Shown here: in pieces, positions 31,368 to 38,895 of the stretch
How positions within the stretch are numbered: position 1 is the first letter of the stretch
Layout of the letters: each line of letters opens with the position of its first letter
Origin: DASXRU01 sp039933315
GTDB taxonomy: Bacteria; Acidobacteriota; Blastocatellia; Pyrinomonadales; Pyrinomonadaceae
Reading direction: 5' to 3'
DNA length: 42,840 nt
Assembly: GCA_039933315.1 (NCBI GenBank)
Contig: JBDTOI010000016.1
Location: forward strand, 1-42,840
Position numbers and translations under genes: made by a program
Notes under the pieces: generated by a model
The model's input: the letters and a program-made list of their open reading frames with translations, nothing else
What the model was told of the DNA's origin: nothing
The model's database searches: none

Positions 31368-32441
31368 ATGAATGAACAGCTCACTATCGAAGGAAGCGAT
31401 GTCCTGCTTCTGCCCTTCCTGCAAGCTGTGGATCATGGGACCGCCGAGAGTTTACTCACCCAACTCATCCAGGAACACGCCAATCCAATCATTGCCGGGA
31501 TTATCAAGTCTAAACTGCGCGTTTCCTTAAGCGCGTCTCAAGGTGATCAGGATAATCAGGACGCGCTGGAAATCGCCGGAGATTTACGGGCTACGCTCAT
31601 CGCCGATCTGCGCGCCGTGCAACAGAATTCCGATCAGAACTTAATTACAAGTTTCCGGGACTACGTAGCTGTCAAAACTTACTCAGCCTGCGCGGATTAC
31701 TTCAGAGAAAAGAACCCGCACCGCCGCCGGCTGAAGGGTTCATTGCGCTATCAGTTGAGGCACGATCCGGGATTTGCTTTATGGAGAGATGCGAACAATC
31801 ACTGGTATGCGGGTCGGAGCGAATGGCAAGGCTCCACGAGCGCGCCAGGGCAATTGCCGGCGCCGGGCGCTGTACTGGCAATGTTCTCCACCAGGAACGC
31901 CCAGGAGGTAACTCCAGCGGAATTGCTCAGTGCGATATTTGAAAAAGTGGGCCGTCCGGTTAGCTTTGAAAATGTAGTGACTCTGGCTGCTGAAATTTGG
32001 CAGATAGCAGATACACCCCTTGAATCTCTGGACGATCCCGAGCGCGAACCAGAGAGAGACTCGGTTGCGGGTGTGGACATCTTGCTTGAGCAGCGACGTC
32101 AGGTCGAAAAGCTTTGGACTGAAGTATGCGAGCTTCCTGTCTTGCAACGAGTTGCTCTCCTGCTCAACCTGCGCGACGCCCAGGGTGGCAGTGCACTTTT
32201 CTTTATTCCTCATCTGGGTATTGCTTCTCCCTACCAAATCGCGGCCACCCTCGAGCTTCCCGTGGAAGAGTTTTCGAGGCTATGGAACAACCTTCCTTTG
32301 GATGACTCGGCTATCGCACAGATGTTGGGTATCACGCGGCAACAGGTCATCAATCTAAGAAAGACTGCTCGCGAGCGCCTGGCGAGACGAATGAAGAAGG
32401 GAGAAACACTCAAGTCTGCCGGCGGTAAGAAACGGCAATAG
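31368..32441 (+). CDS. Sigma-70-like transcription factor (ECF-like, atypical)
   Basis: Probable RNA polymerase sigma factor relative of 357 residues. A region-2-like segment spans about residues 60-130 (DNQDALEIAGDLRATL...SFRDYVAVKTYSACADYF) and is followed by basic residues (HRRRLKGSLRYQL), as after region 2. The C-terminal end carries a helix-turn-helix of the sigma-4 type, IAQMLGITRQQVINLRKTARERLARRMKK (about 314-342). The middle part (about 135-290) is longer than in ordinary ECF factors, which have about 180-200 residues in total, so an inserted or extra domain is present. A weak CAGG precedes ATG 31368. The next gene, 60 bp downstream, encodes a membrane protein with two zinc fingers of the anti-sigma type, so this pair is probably a regulator and its inhibitor. 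Confidence 0.78.
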   Translation: MNEQLTIEGSDVLLLPFLQAVDHGTAESLLTQLIQEHANPIIAGIIKSKLRVSLSASQGDQDNQDALEIAGDLRATLIADLRAVQQNSDQNLITSFRDYVAVKTYSACADYFREKNPHRRRLKGSLRYQLRHDPGFALWRDANNHWYAGRSEWQGSTSAPGQLPAPGAVLAMFSTRNAQEVTPAELLSAIFEKVGRPVSFENVVTLAAEIWQIADTPLESLDDPEREPERDSVAGVDILLEQRRQVEKLWTEVCELPVLQRVALLLNLRDAQGGSALFFIPHLGIASPYQIAATLELPVEEFSRLWNNLPLDDSAIAQMLGITRQQVINLRKTARERLARRMKKGETLKSAGGKKRQ

Positions 32442-32501
32442 TTCACGGCTTAAGTGACCGGCGAGAAGAAGCGATCGCCTGGGATGATAGGAAGAGTAAT
32501 G

Positions 32502-33797
32502 ATGGCTGAGCACCTAACCGAGCAACAGATTGAAGGTTACCGCCGGCGGGAGTCTGACCCCGGGGCCCGGCAAGCGATTGCTGCCCACTTTGCCAGCTGT
32601 GACGAGTGTGCGAAACGGGTCATTAATGCCGACTCTGCCATTGGGTTTGAGGTCCTCACTGAGTCCTTGCTGGCTCCAGTTGACGACGAGCCTTTCCATC
32701 TTTCACAGGATGAACTGAGAGGATATGTTAATGGGACTGTTGACCGGGCCGACAGAATTATTTGCGAAAGCCATATCGATATCTGCGAGTCCTGCACCGA
32801 AGAGTTACGTTTGTTGTCAGCGATCCCGAGTGCGCAGGGAAGAGGCAACGCGCCATCAATTACGGAACGATGGAGTTGGTTGAGGCAAGGATGGGGAACA
32901 CTTACACCCGTGCGCGCAGCTATTGCTGTCGGGGTAATCGGATTGCTTGTGTTGGCAGTGCTCCAGTTACGACGACAATCAACGGTCCCAACCAGCGAGG
33001 AATTGGCGGGCGATCCGGCGTCTAAAAACCAACCGGCTTCCCTCCCCCCGGTTGCTTCAACCGGTCCTTCAAATGAAGTAACACCAGGATCCTCAAGCCA
33101 GCCAAACACGTCCAGCTCGACGTTAATCCTGCTCAAGGATAACGGTCAGGAGGTTCGGCTGAATCAGGAGGGCAAACTTACTGGGCTGGAAGGATTTGAC
33201 GACTTAACCCAGAGGATGGCTTCGGTAGCGTTGACGGGTGAAAGCCTGGCGAAGCCAAAGGCACTCAACGAATTGGTGTCTTCCCCCATTGAATTATTAG
33301 GCGAGTCTCAGAGCGAAGGTTTCTTCAAATTAGTCAGCCCGCTCGGCAAGATAATTACTGAGCAGCGTCCCACCGTGAGATGGCAAAGACTAGAAGGCGC
33401 TTCAGGGTATGTCGTTTCTATCTTTGATGCGAATTTCAACCGCATCGCCACGAGTCCAATACTGTCGGGGCCTTCCTGGACACCTCCTACACCGTTGCCC
33501 CGCGGCCGCACTTACTCCTGGGAGGTCACGGCGTCAAAGGACGGTAAAGAGATCACGGCGCCCGTCGCGCCCGCGCCGCGAGCTCAATTCAGAATACTTG
33601 AGCCTGAGAAGCTGAAGGCTTTGACGACATTGAAGCAGCACAAGCCGGCATCACACCTTGCCCTGGGGTTATTGGCTGCTCGCTTTGGCTTGGTGAACGA
33701 AGCCGAACGAGAGTTTAGGCAGTTGGTGAACGAAAACCCTGATTCAGTAGCGGCGAAGAAGCTGCTGCGAACGGTTCAATCGTGGCAGGCTCGTTAA
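32502..33797 (+). CDS. Membrane anti-sigma-like protein with two zf-HC2 fingers
   Basis: Probable inhibitor of the preceding sigma-like factor. The 431-residue product has two zinc-binding anti-sigma motifs: H29-x3-C33-x2-C36 (HFASCDEC) and H91-x3-C95-x2-C98 (HIDICESC), each with a helix after it; one such motif is usual. A single membrane segment follows (about 138-156). The C-terminal half, presumably periplasmic, has a Ser/Pro-rich linker (about 165-210), a fibronectin-like region (TVRWQRLEGASGYVVSIF..., SYSWEVTAS, about 290-355) and a helical repeat (about 385-430). ATG 32502 or 32499 is chosen with AGGAAG upstream; an earlier GTG at 32454 is less likely. Convergent with the CHAT gene across the inverted-repeat element. 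Confidence 0.85.
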   Translation: MAEHLTEQQIEGYRRRESDPGARQAIAAHFASCDECAKRVINADSAIGFEVLTESLLAPVDDEPFHLSQDELRGYVNGTVDRADRIICESHIDICESCTEELRLLSAIPSAQGRGNAPSITERWSWLRQGWGTLTPVRAAIAVGVIGLLVLAVLQLRRQSTVPTSEELAGDPASKNQPASLPPVASTGPSNEVTPGSSSQPNTSSSTLILLKDNGQEVRLNQEGKLTGLEGFDDLTQRMASVALTGESLAKPKALNELVSSPIELLGESQSEGFFKLVSPLGKIITEQRPTVRWQRLEGASGYVVSIFDANFNRIATSPILSGPSWTPPTPLPRGRTYSWEVTASKDGKEITAPVAPAPRAQFRILEPEKLKALTTLKQHKPASHLALGLLAARFGLVNEAEREFRQLVNENPDSVAAKKLLRTVQSWQAR

Positions 33798-33892
33798 GAG
33801 AGGAATAACTGAAAAAGAGTATCAGCCCGGCAGGTGAGGCAATTTGTTCTGAGTCGATGTTTGACTGGTCTAGTTAAGCGATCCGTATATCG

Positions 33893-34103
33893 TTACGCCG
33901 AAGGCGTTCGCTAACTCAGCCCAGGGTAGAGCGCGGAGCGCGACACCCTGGGTTACAGAGCCTCGTGATTCTGCCAACGCTGAAAGCGTTGAATCATACC
34001 TGTTCAACCCCTTCAGGGTTGGTGAATTTAAATGGGATTGTGTCCCAGGGTGTCGCGCTTCGCGCTCTACCCTGGGCTGAGTTAGCGAACGCCTTCGGCG
34101 TAA
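33893..34103. repeat. 211-bp palindromic element with 60-bp inverted arms
   Basis: Arms 33893-33952 and 34044-34103 are inverted and match at 59 of 60 positions. Each arm contains its own hairpins: CGCCGAAGGCG and CCCAGGGT...ACCCTGGG with a GCGC-rich loop. The 91-bp centre has two more, CAACGCTGAAAGCGTTG (33974-33990) and CAACCCCTTCAGGGTTG. The element lies in the 387-bp gap between the convergent anti-sigma-like and CHAT genes, with no frame inside. Related CCCAGGGT...ACCCTGGG and AACCCC...GGGGTT hairpins recur at 38385-38540. This looks like a BIME/REP-type or other non-autonomous dispersed repeat; it may also act as a bidirectional terminator. Confidence 0.85.
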
Positions 34104-34184
34104 TTCGGTGCCCTCTACTGCTACTGATCGTTTCTGCTTTTCTTCCGAATGTAGTCTCCATATCCGCATTCATCTGCGGGCAAA

Positions 34185-37100
34185 TCACAAGCCACTCCCC
34201 ACCACCACAAATCCTGACCAGAAGAACGGATGCCGGTACTTTGGATTAGACATTAGTTTTCGCGCGGCGTGCCGTAGTGCTTCAGCCTTGTTCAACGCCG
34301 GGTGTTTGTCTGTACCCTGGAGCGAGCGATGAAAATCCACCATCAGGCGTGAAGTGCTCGCCGAATCAACCTTCCACTGGCTCACAACTGTAGTCGTCGT
34401 TCCGGCGATGAAGAAGGCCCACGACATGCCGATTAAACCTTCGCCCGGGGCAATTGTTCCGCGCGCCGTTTGGCAGGCCGACAACACTGCCAGATCCGCA
34501 CGAAGATCCAGCTTCATGATTTCTCTCGCTTCAAGGAATCCATCATCGTTTCCATTCGAACTAGCGAGGAGCAGCCGAGAGTAAAGTGGATTCTTATCAT
34601 CCAACAAACCATGCGTCGCAAAATGCAGAATCGGATAGCGTGCAGCCTCGGCTTTGACTGTTTCCTCCCGCGCCGCCGCGCCGGTCAGAATCTTACTATT
34701 CCGTGTTCCATAGATTTCCCCCAGCGTCTTCACCTCTTGTTCAGCCTCCGGCAGTTCGCCCAGCGAAAGATCTCTGTTGGTGGATTTTGTACGTGTGACC
34801 ACGCGCGCGCTCAACGCGGGATTTCCCATAGCCAATAGTGACGGCACCGGGGCGCGTGTGTTAGCGCCGATCTTAACTAGCGAAGGACCGGGCACGGTCG
34901 ATGCCGAAGCGAGTGCTATTTCGCGCTGAGCATCCTTCTTTCTCATTTCGCGCAGCACGCTTAACGACGGCGCATAAACAACTGCGTGATCTTCAAGCAG
35001 GTATTTGCCTCGCAATGAAAGCAAAGCCTGGAATGGCAACTCCCACAATCCGCCGGCCGGCACAATGCAAACGATCGCCTTCCCATCCAGCTCCTTCTGC
35101 GCCGGACTCAACAGTAGTTCGTAGAGTTGACGCGATTGTTCCTTGAAATCCAGCGCGCTGATGGCAACTTGCCGCCGAAAGGCCTGAACACGACTTCCTA
35201 ATTCCGAGGCGGTGATTGCGATTGCGTAGACCTTAATATCAATCGGATCTCCCCCGACCTCTTCGCCCGTCGCACGATTTCTGGTAATCACAAAAAGGTA
35301 GGTCTTGTCTGGTGCAACCACATACTCCAGTAAGGCTGTACGTTCATCCTGAATGAGCGAGGCGGTTTCGGGAAATGTGATCGACTGAGTAGTCCCGCGT
35401 TTGATCTTCAACTCGGGATGGGCCGCGTAAATTCGCGTCTCATATGCTTCGTACTCCAATCGCGCTGTCTGGAGTCGAGCCTCAATGCTGATTAGACGTG
35501 CTTTGTCTGGCTGAGGCAGCGAGCTCTCCTTGCGAAGCTGAGACCCGAGCGAAGTCACAGAGGCGTGCAACTGTTTCTCCTGGCTACGCTCTTCACCAGT
35601 CATCGTTTGGGTAATATCGGCCCGGCCGTTTCGCAATACATCAAGCAGCGTTCTTCCTTTTGCGAGTTCGGCATAGTGAAAGGCTTCGGCAAATTTGCCT
35701 TGAGATATCAACAGCTCAACCATCGCAACGTAAGGCTCGGTCTTATTCTCAAAGAACTGCTGCTGGTCTCTTTCATTCCCCACCAATTGACCGCGCAGTT
35801 TTTCTAACACAGCGATGGCGTCCACGTAGGCTAGCTGCGCCTCTTCAACCTGCTTGAGCGCGAGCCTTGCGCGTCCCAGAGCGGTTAGCGTCTTCCATAA
35901 CACCTCCGGGTGATTGCTTTCCCTGGCCAGTTCGGTGGCTCGTGATGAAAGTTCGATGGCCTCAGGGTACTTCCCTTCCCGGTATCGAACATTGCCAATG
36001 TCGTTCAATGAAATGGCAGTTAGCGACTTATTGCCAAGTTCTTCCCAAACCGGCAAGCTTCGCTGGTAGAAATTGACTGCCTCCGGAAAGCGTTCCTGCG
36101 CTGCATAAACTTCGCCAATCCGGTTAAGCAGATAAGCCGTGCCCCCTTTGTCAAACATCCGTTCATAAATCTTCAGACTGCGCTGATAATACTCAAGCGC
36201 TTGCGTGTAGTTGTTCTGCGCGAAGTAAGTATTTCCAATACTGAGTAGCGGATAGGCAATGTCTTGAGTGCTACCAAGCTTCTCGTAGAGCGTTGCGCTT
36301 CTCTGGTAATACTCCATCGCCTGTATGAAGTTGCCCTGATGGTAGTGAATGTTACCAAGCTTGACCGACATCGCCGCAATACCCTCTGTGCCGCTCAACC
36401 CCTCGGCGAGTTTCATTACCTGCTGAAAGTTATCTGCGGCCCGCAGATAATCGCCCTGGGCAACGTAAACGTCTCCCAGCCCGACCATCGCGTTGGCGGT
36501 GCCAAACCTTGAGTTAGCTTGTTTGCTCAGGGCCAGAACAATGTTAAAGAGTGTCGTCGCCTGCGCATCATCACCTCTCGCTTCCAAAAAGTTTTGGGCG
36601 TGGTCAGCTAGATCTTTCAACAAACCGTCGGTAAACGGCTCATTAGCCTTCAGCAACGTGGCACGCTCTTCATCACTCTTTGCCGCGAGCAGTTCGGGGA
36701 CAAGTTCTTCGGCCGTACTTAGAAACTGCCAGATTTTCCAACCTCCATTTTCTCTGACGAAGTGGAAAGTATGGTCCATGTCGCCAAACCCATCCGCTGT
36801 TTTACCGGTTTCCTTATCGACTGCGTGAATCTGAACCTTTAGACGCGCCTTCGCCTTATCACCATCGAACTGAACGTCGCGGGTGAGCTTCGCGCTCAGC
36901 CCGTCAATTCTCGCGCGCTCGTTAGCGGCAAAGTCTTCCCGCATATACTGCTGAAATGCCGGCAGGTAGGGTGACTGTTGACTAAACAATGAGAGCAGGG
37001 TCGCTGCATCTCGTTTGGCGTAAGCTTCGTACCCTCTTAGAAGTGCGGCGTGGACGGCGGCTTGATCGGGGGTCAGAGATGGTGGGAACTTTGCGATCTG

Positions 37101-37211
37101 TTCCTCAACGGTTTGCGCCCGAATCGAGAGAGCGACGCAACACACCAGGACCAATAAGAGGCCGATCCTCCGAATGAATGAATGGCGACGATTAAGAATA
37201 TGGGACATCAT
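34185..37211 (-). CDS. TPR-CHAT domain protein, exported or membrane-anchored
   Basis: Large protein of 1008 residues joining TPR repeats to a caspase-like CHAT peptidase. The N-terminus has a signal/anchor (IGLLLVLVCCVALSIRAQ, about 15-32) and an ordered domain (about 35-170); then at least seven TPR units (about 190-500: GDYLRAADNFQQV, GNFIQAMEYYQRS, NNYTQALEYYQRS, ERFPEAVNFYQRS, GKYPEAIELS). The CHAT domain covers about 640-1005, with the catalytic pair H867 in ILHFATHGLL and C913 in LSACQTARG. Both are present, so it should be an active protease. The N-terminal signal suggests a secreted or periplasmic form. ATG 37211 (or 37208) is used. The sigma-like/anti-sigma-like pair lies on the other side of the repeat. 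Confidence 0.92.
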   Translation of the reverse strand: MMSHILNRRHSFIRRIGLLLVLVCCVALSIRAQTVEEQIAKFPPSLTPDQAAVHAALLRGYEAYAKRDAATLLSLFSQQSPYLPAFQQYMREDFAANERARIDGLSAKLTRDVQFDGDKAKARLKVQIHAVDKETGKTADGFGDMDHTFHFVRENGGWKIWQFLSTAEELVPELLAAKSDEERATLLKANEPFTDGLLKDLADHAQNFLEARGDDAQATTLFNIVLALSKQANSRFGTANAMVGLGDVYVAQGDYLRAADNFQQVMKLAEGLSGTEGIAAMSVKLGNIHYHQGNFIQAMEYYQRSATLYEKLGSTQDIAYPLLSIGNTYFAQNNYTQALEYYQRSLKIYERMFDKGGTAYLLNRIGEVYAAQERFPEAVNFYQRSLPVWEELGNKSLTAISLNDIGNVRYREGKYPEAIELSSRATELARESNHPEVLWKTLTALGRARLALKQVEEAQLAYVDAIAVLEKLRGQLVGNERDQQQFFENKTEPYVAMVELLISQGKFAEAFHYAELAKGRTLLDVLRNGRADITQTMTGEERSQEKQLHASVTSLGSQLRKESSLPQPDKARLISIEARLQTARLEYEAYETRIYAAHPELKIKRGTTQSITFPETASLIQDERTALLEYVVAPDKTYLFVITRNRATGEEVGGDPIDIKVYAIAITASELGSRVQAFRRQVAISALDFKEQSRQLYELLLSPAQKELDGKAIVCIVPAGGLWELPFQALLSLRGKYLLEDHAVVYAPSLSVLREMRKKDAQREIALASASTVPGPSLVKIGANTRAPVPSLLAMGNPALSARVVTRTKSTNRDLSLGELPEAEQEVKTLGEIYGTRNSKILTGAAAREETVKAEAARYPILHFATHGLLDDKNPLYSRLLLASSNGNDDGFLEAREIMKLDLRADLAVLSACQTARGTIAPGEGLIGMSWAFFIAGTTTTVVSQWKVDSASTSRLMVDFHRSLQGTDKHPALNKAEALRHAARKLMSNPKYRHPFFWSGFVVVGSGL

Positions 37212-37448
37212 TGAATCTCTAACCCACCCTGATCGATCTGTTCCATTACCTTCGAAGCTATTGGTTAATTCTGCGGTGAAGATCATTTGATGCAGAGAAA
37301 TCAGACTCAGTCTAACTGAAAAATAATTTATTTATCACACTAATAAGAGCGAGGGCTTCACGGCTAACAGTTTCAGCAAGTCTGAATTGTGACCTTCTCC
37401 CGATGGGTCTGTAACTCGAGGTCTGCTCATTTAAGGAAAGGGAATCTA

Positions 37449-38156
37449 ATGCGTTTTAAGAGAATCCTGGTTGTACTGGTATTGCTATTTATTGGCGCTC
37501 CCCTGGCCCTGGGCCAAAACGACGAACGTAAAGTAGAAGTCTTTGCCGGGATTTCAGCAATAGCCGCGCAAAACGCCCTGGCGAACAAGGACATCAAGAC
37601 ATTCGACGGGATTACTCCCGCTCAGTTCAGAGCCCTGGCAGGCTTTGAACTACTTGATAACGAACGGTTCATCCCTGCCTACGGCTTTGAGACCAACGTG
37701 ACGCGTTATTTCTCAAAACACGTGGGCCTTTCCGGCGACTTCTCGGGTTACTATCGCCGGGCTAATGCCAGGATCGCCGATTCGTTATTTAAAGCCGACC
37801 ATTCGATCTACTACGCCATGGCTGGGCCAAAGGTGAAGCTGCTCAACGAACACCGCGCCAATGTCTTCTTTCATGCTCTGGCCGGGGCCGCGCACACAAG
37901 CGTTTCTTACCGTGAGAACACCAACACCAATCCGGTTACCGCTAAGGACAGCTCGACACGTTTTGCCTTTGCCCTGGGAGGGGGAATCGATCTTCGCATA
38001 AGCAAGAGAATCTCCGCTCGCATCTTCCAAATTGACTACCTCCCAATGCTGGGAAAGGATCGAAGGGTAACGGCGAGCGATGGAACGATAGTTGACATAA
38101 ACGGTCGAGCCCAACAGGGAAACTTCCGCATCTCGGCGGGCATCGTTTTTAGATAA
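37449..38156 (+). CDS. Outer-membrane beta-barrel protein (OmpA-N-like size)
   Basis: Predicted small outer-membrane barrel of 235 residues. The signal peptide (MRFKRILVVLVLLFIGAPLALGQ) ends near residue 23. The rest shows alternating hydrophobic/polar strands (KVEVFAGISAIA, YGFETNVTRYFSKHVGLSGDFSGYY, IYYAMAGPKVKL, VFFHALAGAAHTS, TRFAFALGGGIDL, ISARIFQIDYLPML) and ends in strand NFRISAGIVFR, with a C-terminal residue typical of barrel proteins. ATG 37449 is chosen because AAGGAAAGGG lies upstream; the 20 residues before it are not a signal sequence. A single gene, divergent from the CHAT gene; a function in adhesion, uptake or structure is possible. Confidence 0.85.
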   Translation: MRFKRILVVLVLLFIGAPLALGQNDERKVEVFAGISAIAAQNALANKDIKTFDGITPAQFRALAGFELLDNERFIPAYGFETNVTRYFSKHVGLSGDFSGYYRRANARIADSLFKADHSIYYAMAGPKVKLLNEHRANVFFHALAGAAHTSVSYRENTNTNPVTAKDSSTRFAFALGGGIDLRISKRISARIFQIDYLPMLGKDRRVTASDGTIVDINGRAQQGNFRISAGIVFR

Positions 38157-38183
38157 CGGCCGATGTCCGACTGGCTTGACTTG

Positions 38184-38296
38184 AGGTTTCGCGCCAAGGC
38201 GCTAAGAACTGAAAAGTAGAAAGGCGCAAAGGGTTGAGTGTCACCTTCTTTGTTGCGCCTTATATCTTTCTTTTCTTAGCGCCTTCTTAGGAAACT
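38184..38296. repeat. Inverted repeat with GGCGCTAAG/CTTAGCGCC arms
   Basis: Left arm 38184-38232 and right arm 38244-38296 pair imperfectly: AGGCGCTAAGAA with TTCTTAGCGCCT, AAGGCGCAAAG with CTTTGTTGCGCCTT, and the outer AGGTTTC with GAAACTT. This is the typical layout of an intergenic repeat reading GCGCCTTTGCG... in many environmental bacteria; it begins 28 bp after the barrel gene stop and may also act as its transcript end. Confidence 0.7.
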
Positions 38297-38329
38297 TTTG
38301 CGTAGGTTGTTTATCCCAGGTGCTATTTT

Positions 38330-38616
38330 CATCCGCTACATACTCGTCGCCGGCCAGTTGGAGCTTTGCCTAAAACAGCCGGGTAACCCCAACGGGGTTA
38401 TGTCCTCCAGCCCAGGGTTGCCGTTGCGGCTACCCTGGGTCCAGGTTTGAAGTGCCCCATCTCAACCCCAACGGGGTTGCGTCAATTCCCATGGCGATCC
38501 ATGCAAACGTCGGGGTGGGCACAACCCCGTTGGGGTTCGACCCTTCACCTTCGCGCAGCTCGGTTTCCATCCGGTATCTGCTCGTCGCAGACGAGCTGGG
38601 ATGCTTTGCGTGAAAC
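38330..38616. repeat. Direct-repeat-flanked palindrome array (AACCCCAACGGGGTT family)
   Basis: A direct repeat of about 47 bp (38330-38376 and 38568-38616, roughly three quarters identical, CATCCG...CTCGTCGC...GCTTTGC) flanks three copies of a palindromic AACCCCAACGGGGTT unit at 38385-38399, 38463-38479 and, inverted, 38523-38537, and a CCCAGGGT-T-GCCG...CGGC-T-ACCCTGGG hairpin (38411-38439). No reading frame of note. It looks like an insertion-like non-coding element made of stacked hairpins. Confidence 0.65.
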
Positions 38617-38895
38617 CTCAACTTAAAGCACAAAGACATGGGGTTACAACACCTCCCATATCAAGCGCCGAATCACTCAGTGATGATGTCCCTCTTATTC
38701 TTATCCTATCAATCCGGACGTCGTCCTTTGCCTCCAGGCCCACGGTTTAGTTATTTCGTCTAAATCTGTTAATCCTGTCTAACTCCCAAAGGCGGTACAC
38801 AATTCGCCCGAACTTCAGAGGAGGTTTGGGCGTTATGCTGTGACAGACCCAAGTTCCGGCTGATAGCGGCGTCAATTCATACAGGAGAAGTCCAC
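38617..38895. other. Intergenic region before tricorn gene
   Basis: No gene seen. It contains one half of the GACAGGATT repeat family (38761-38779) and presumably the tricorn promoter, but no convincing -35/-10 pair was identified. A stretch with AGGAG lies directly before the tricorn start. Confidence 0.5.

Noticed and set aside
33893..34103. CRISPR array
   Set aside because: The repeats are two inverted arms with hairpins, not regularly spaced direct repeats with unique spacers; no cas gene is nearby.
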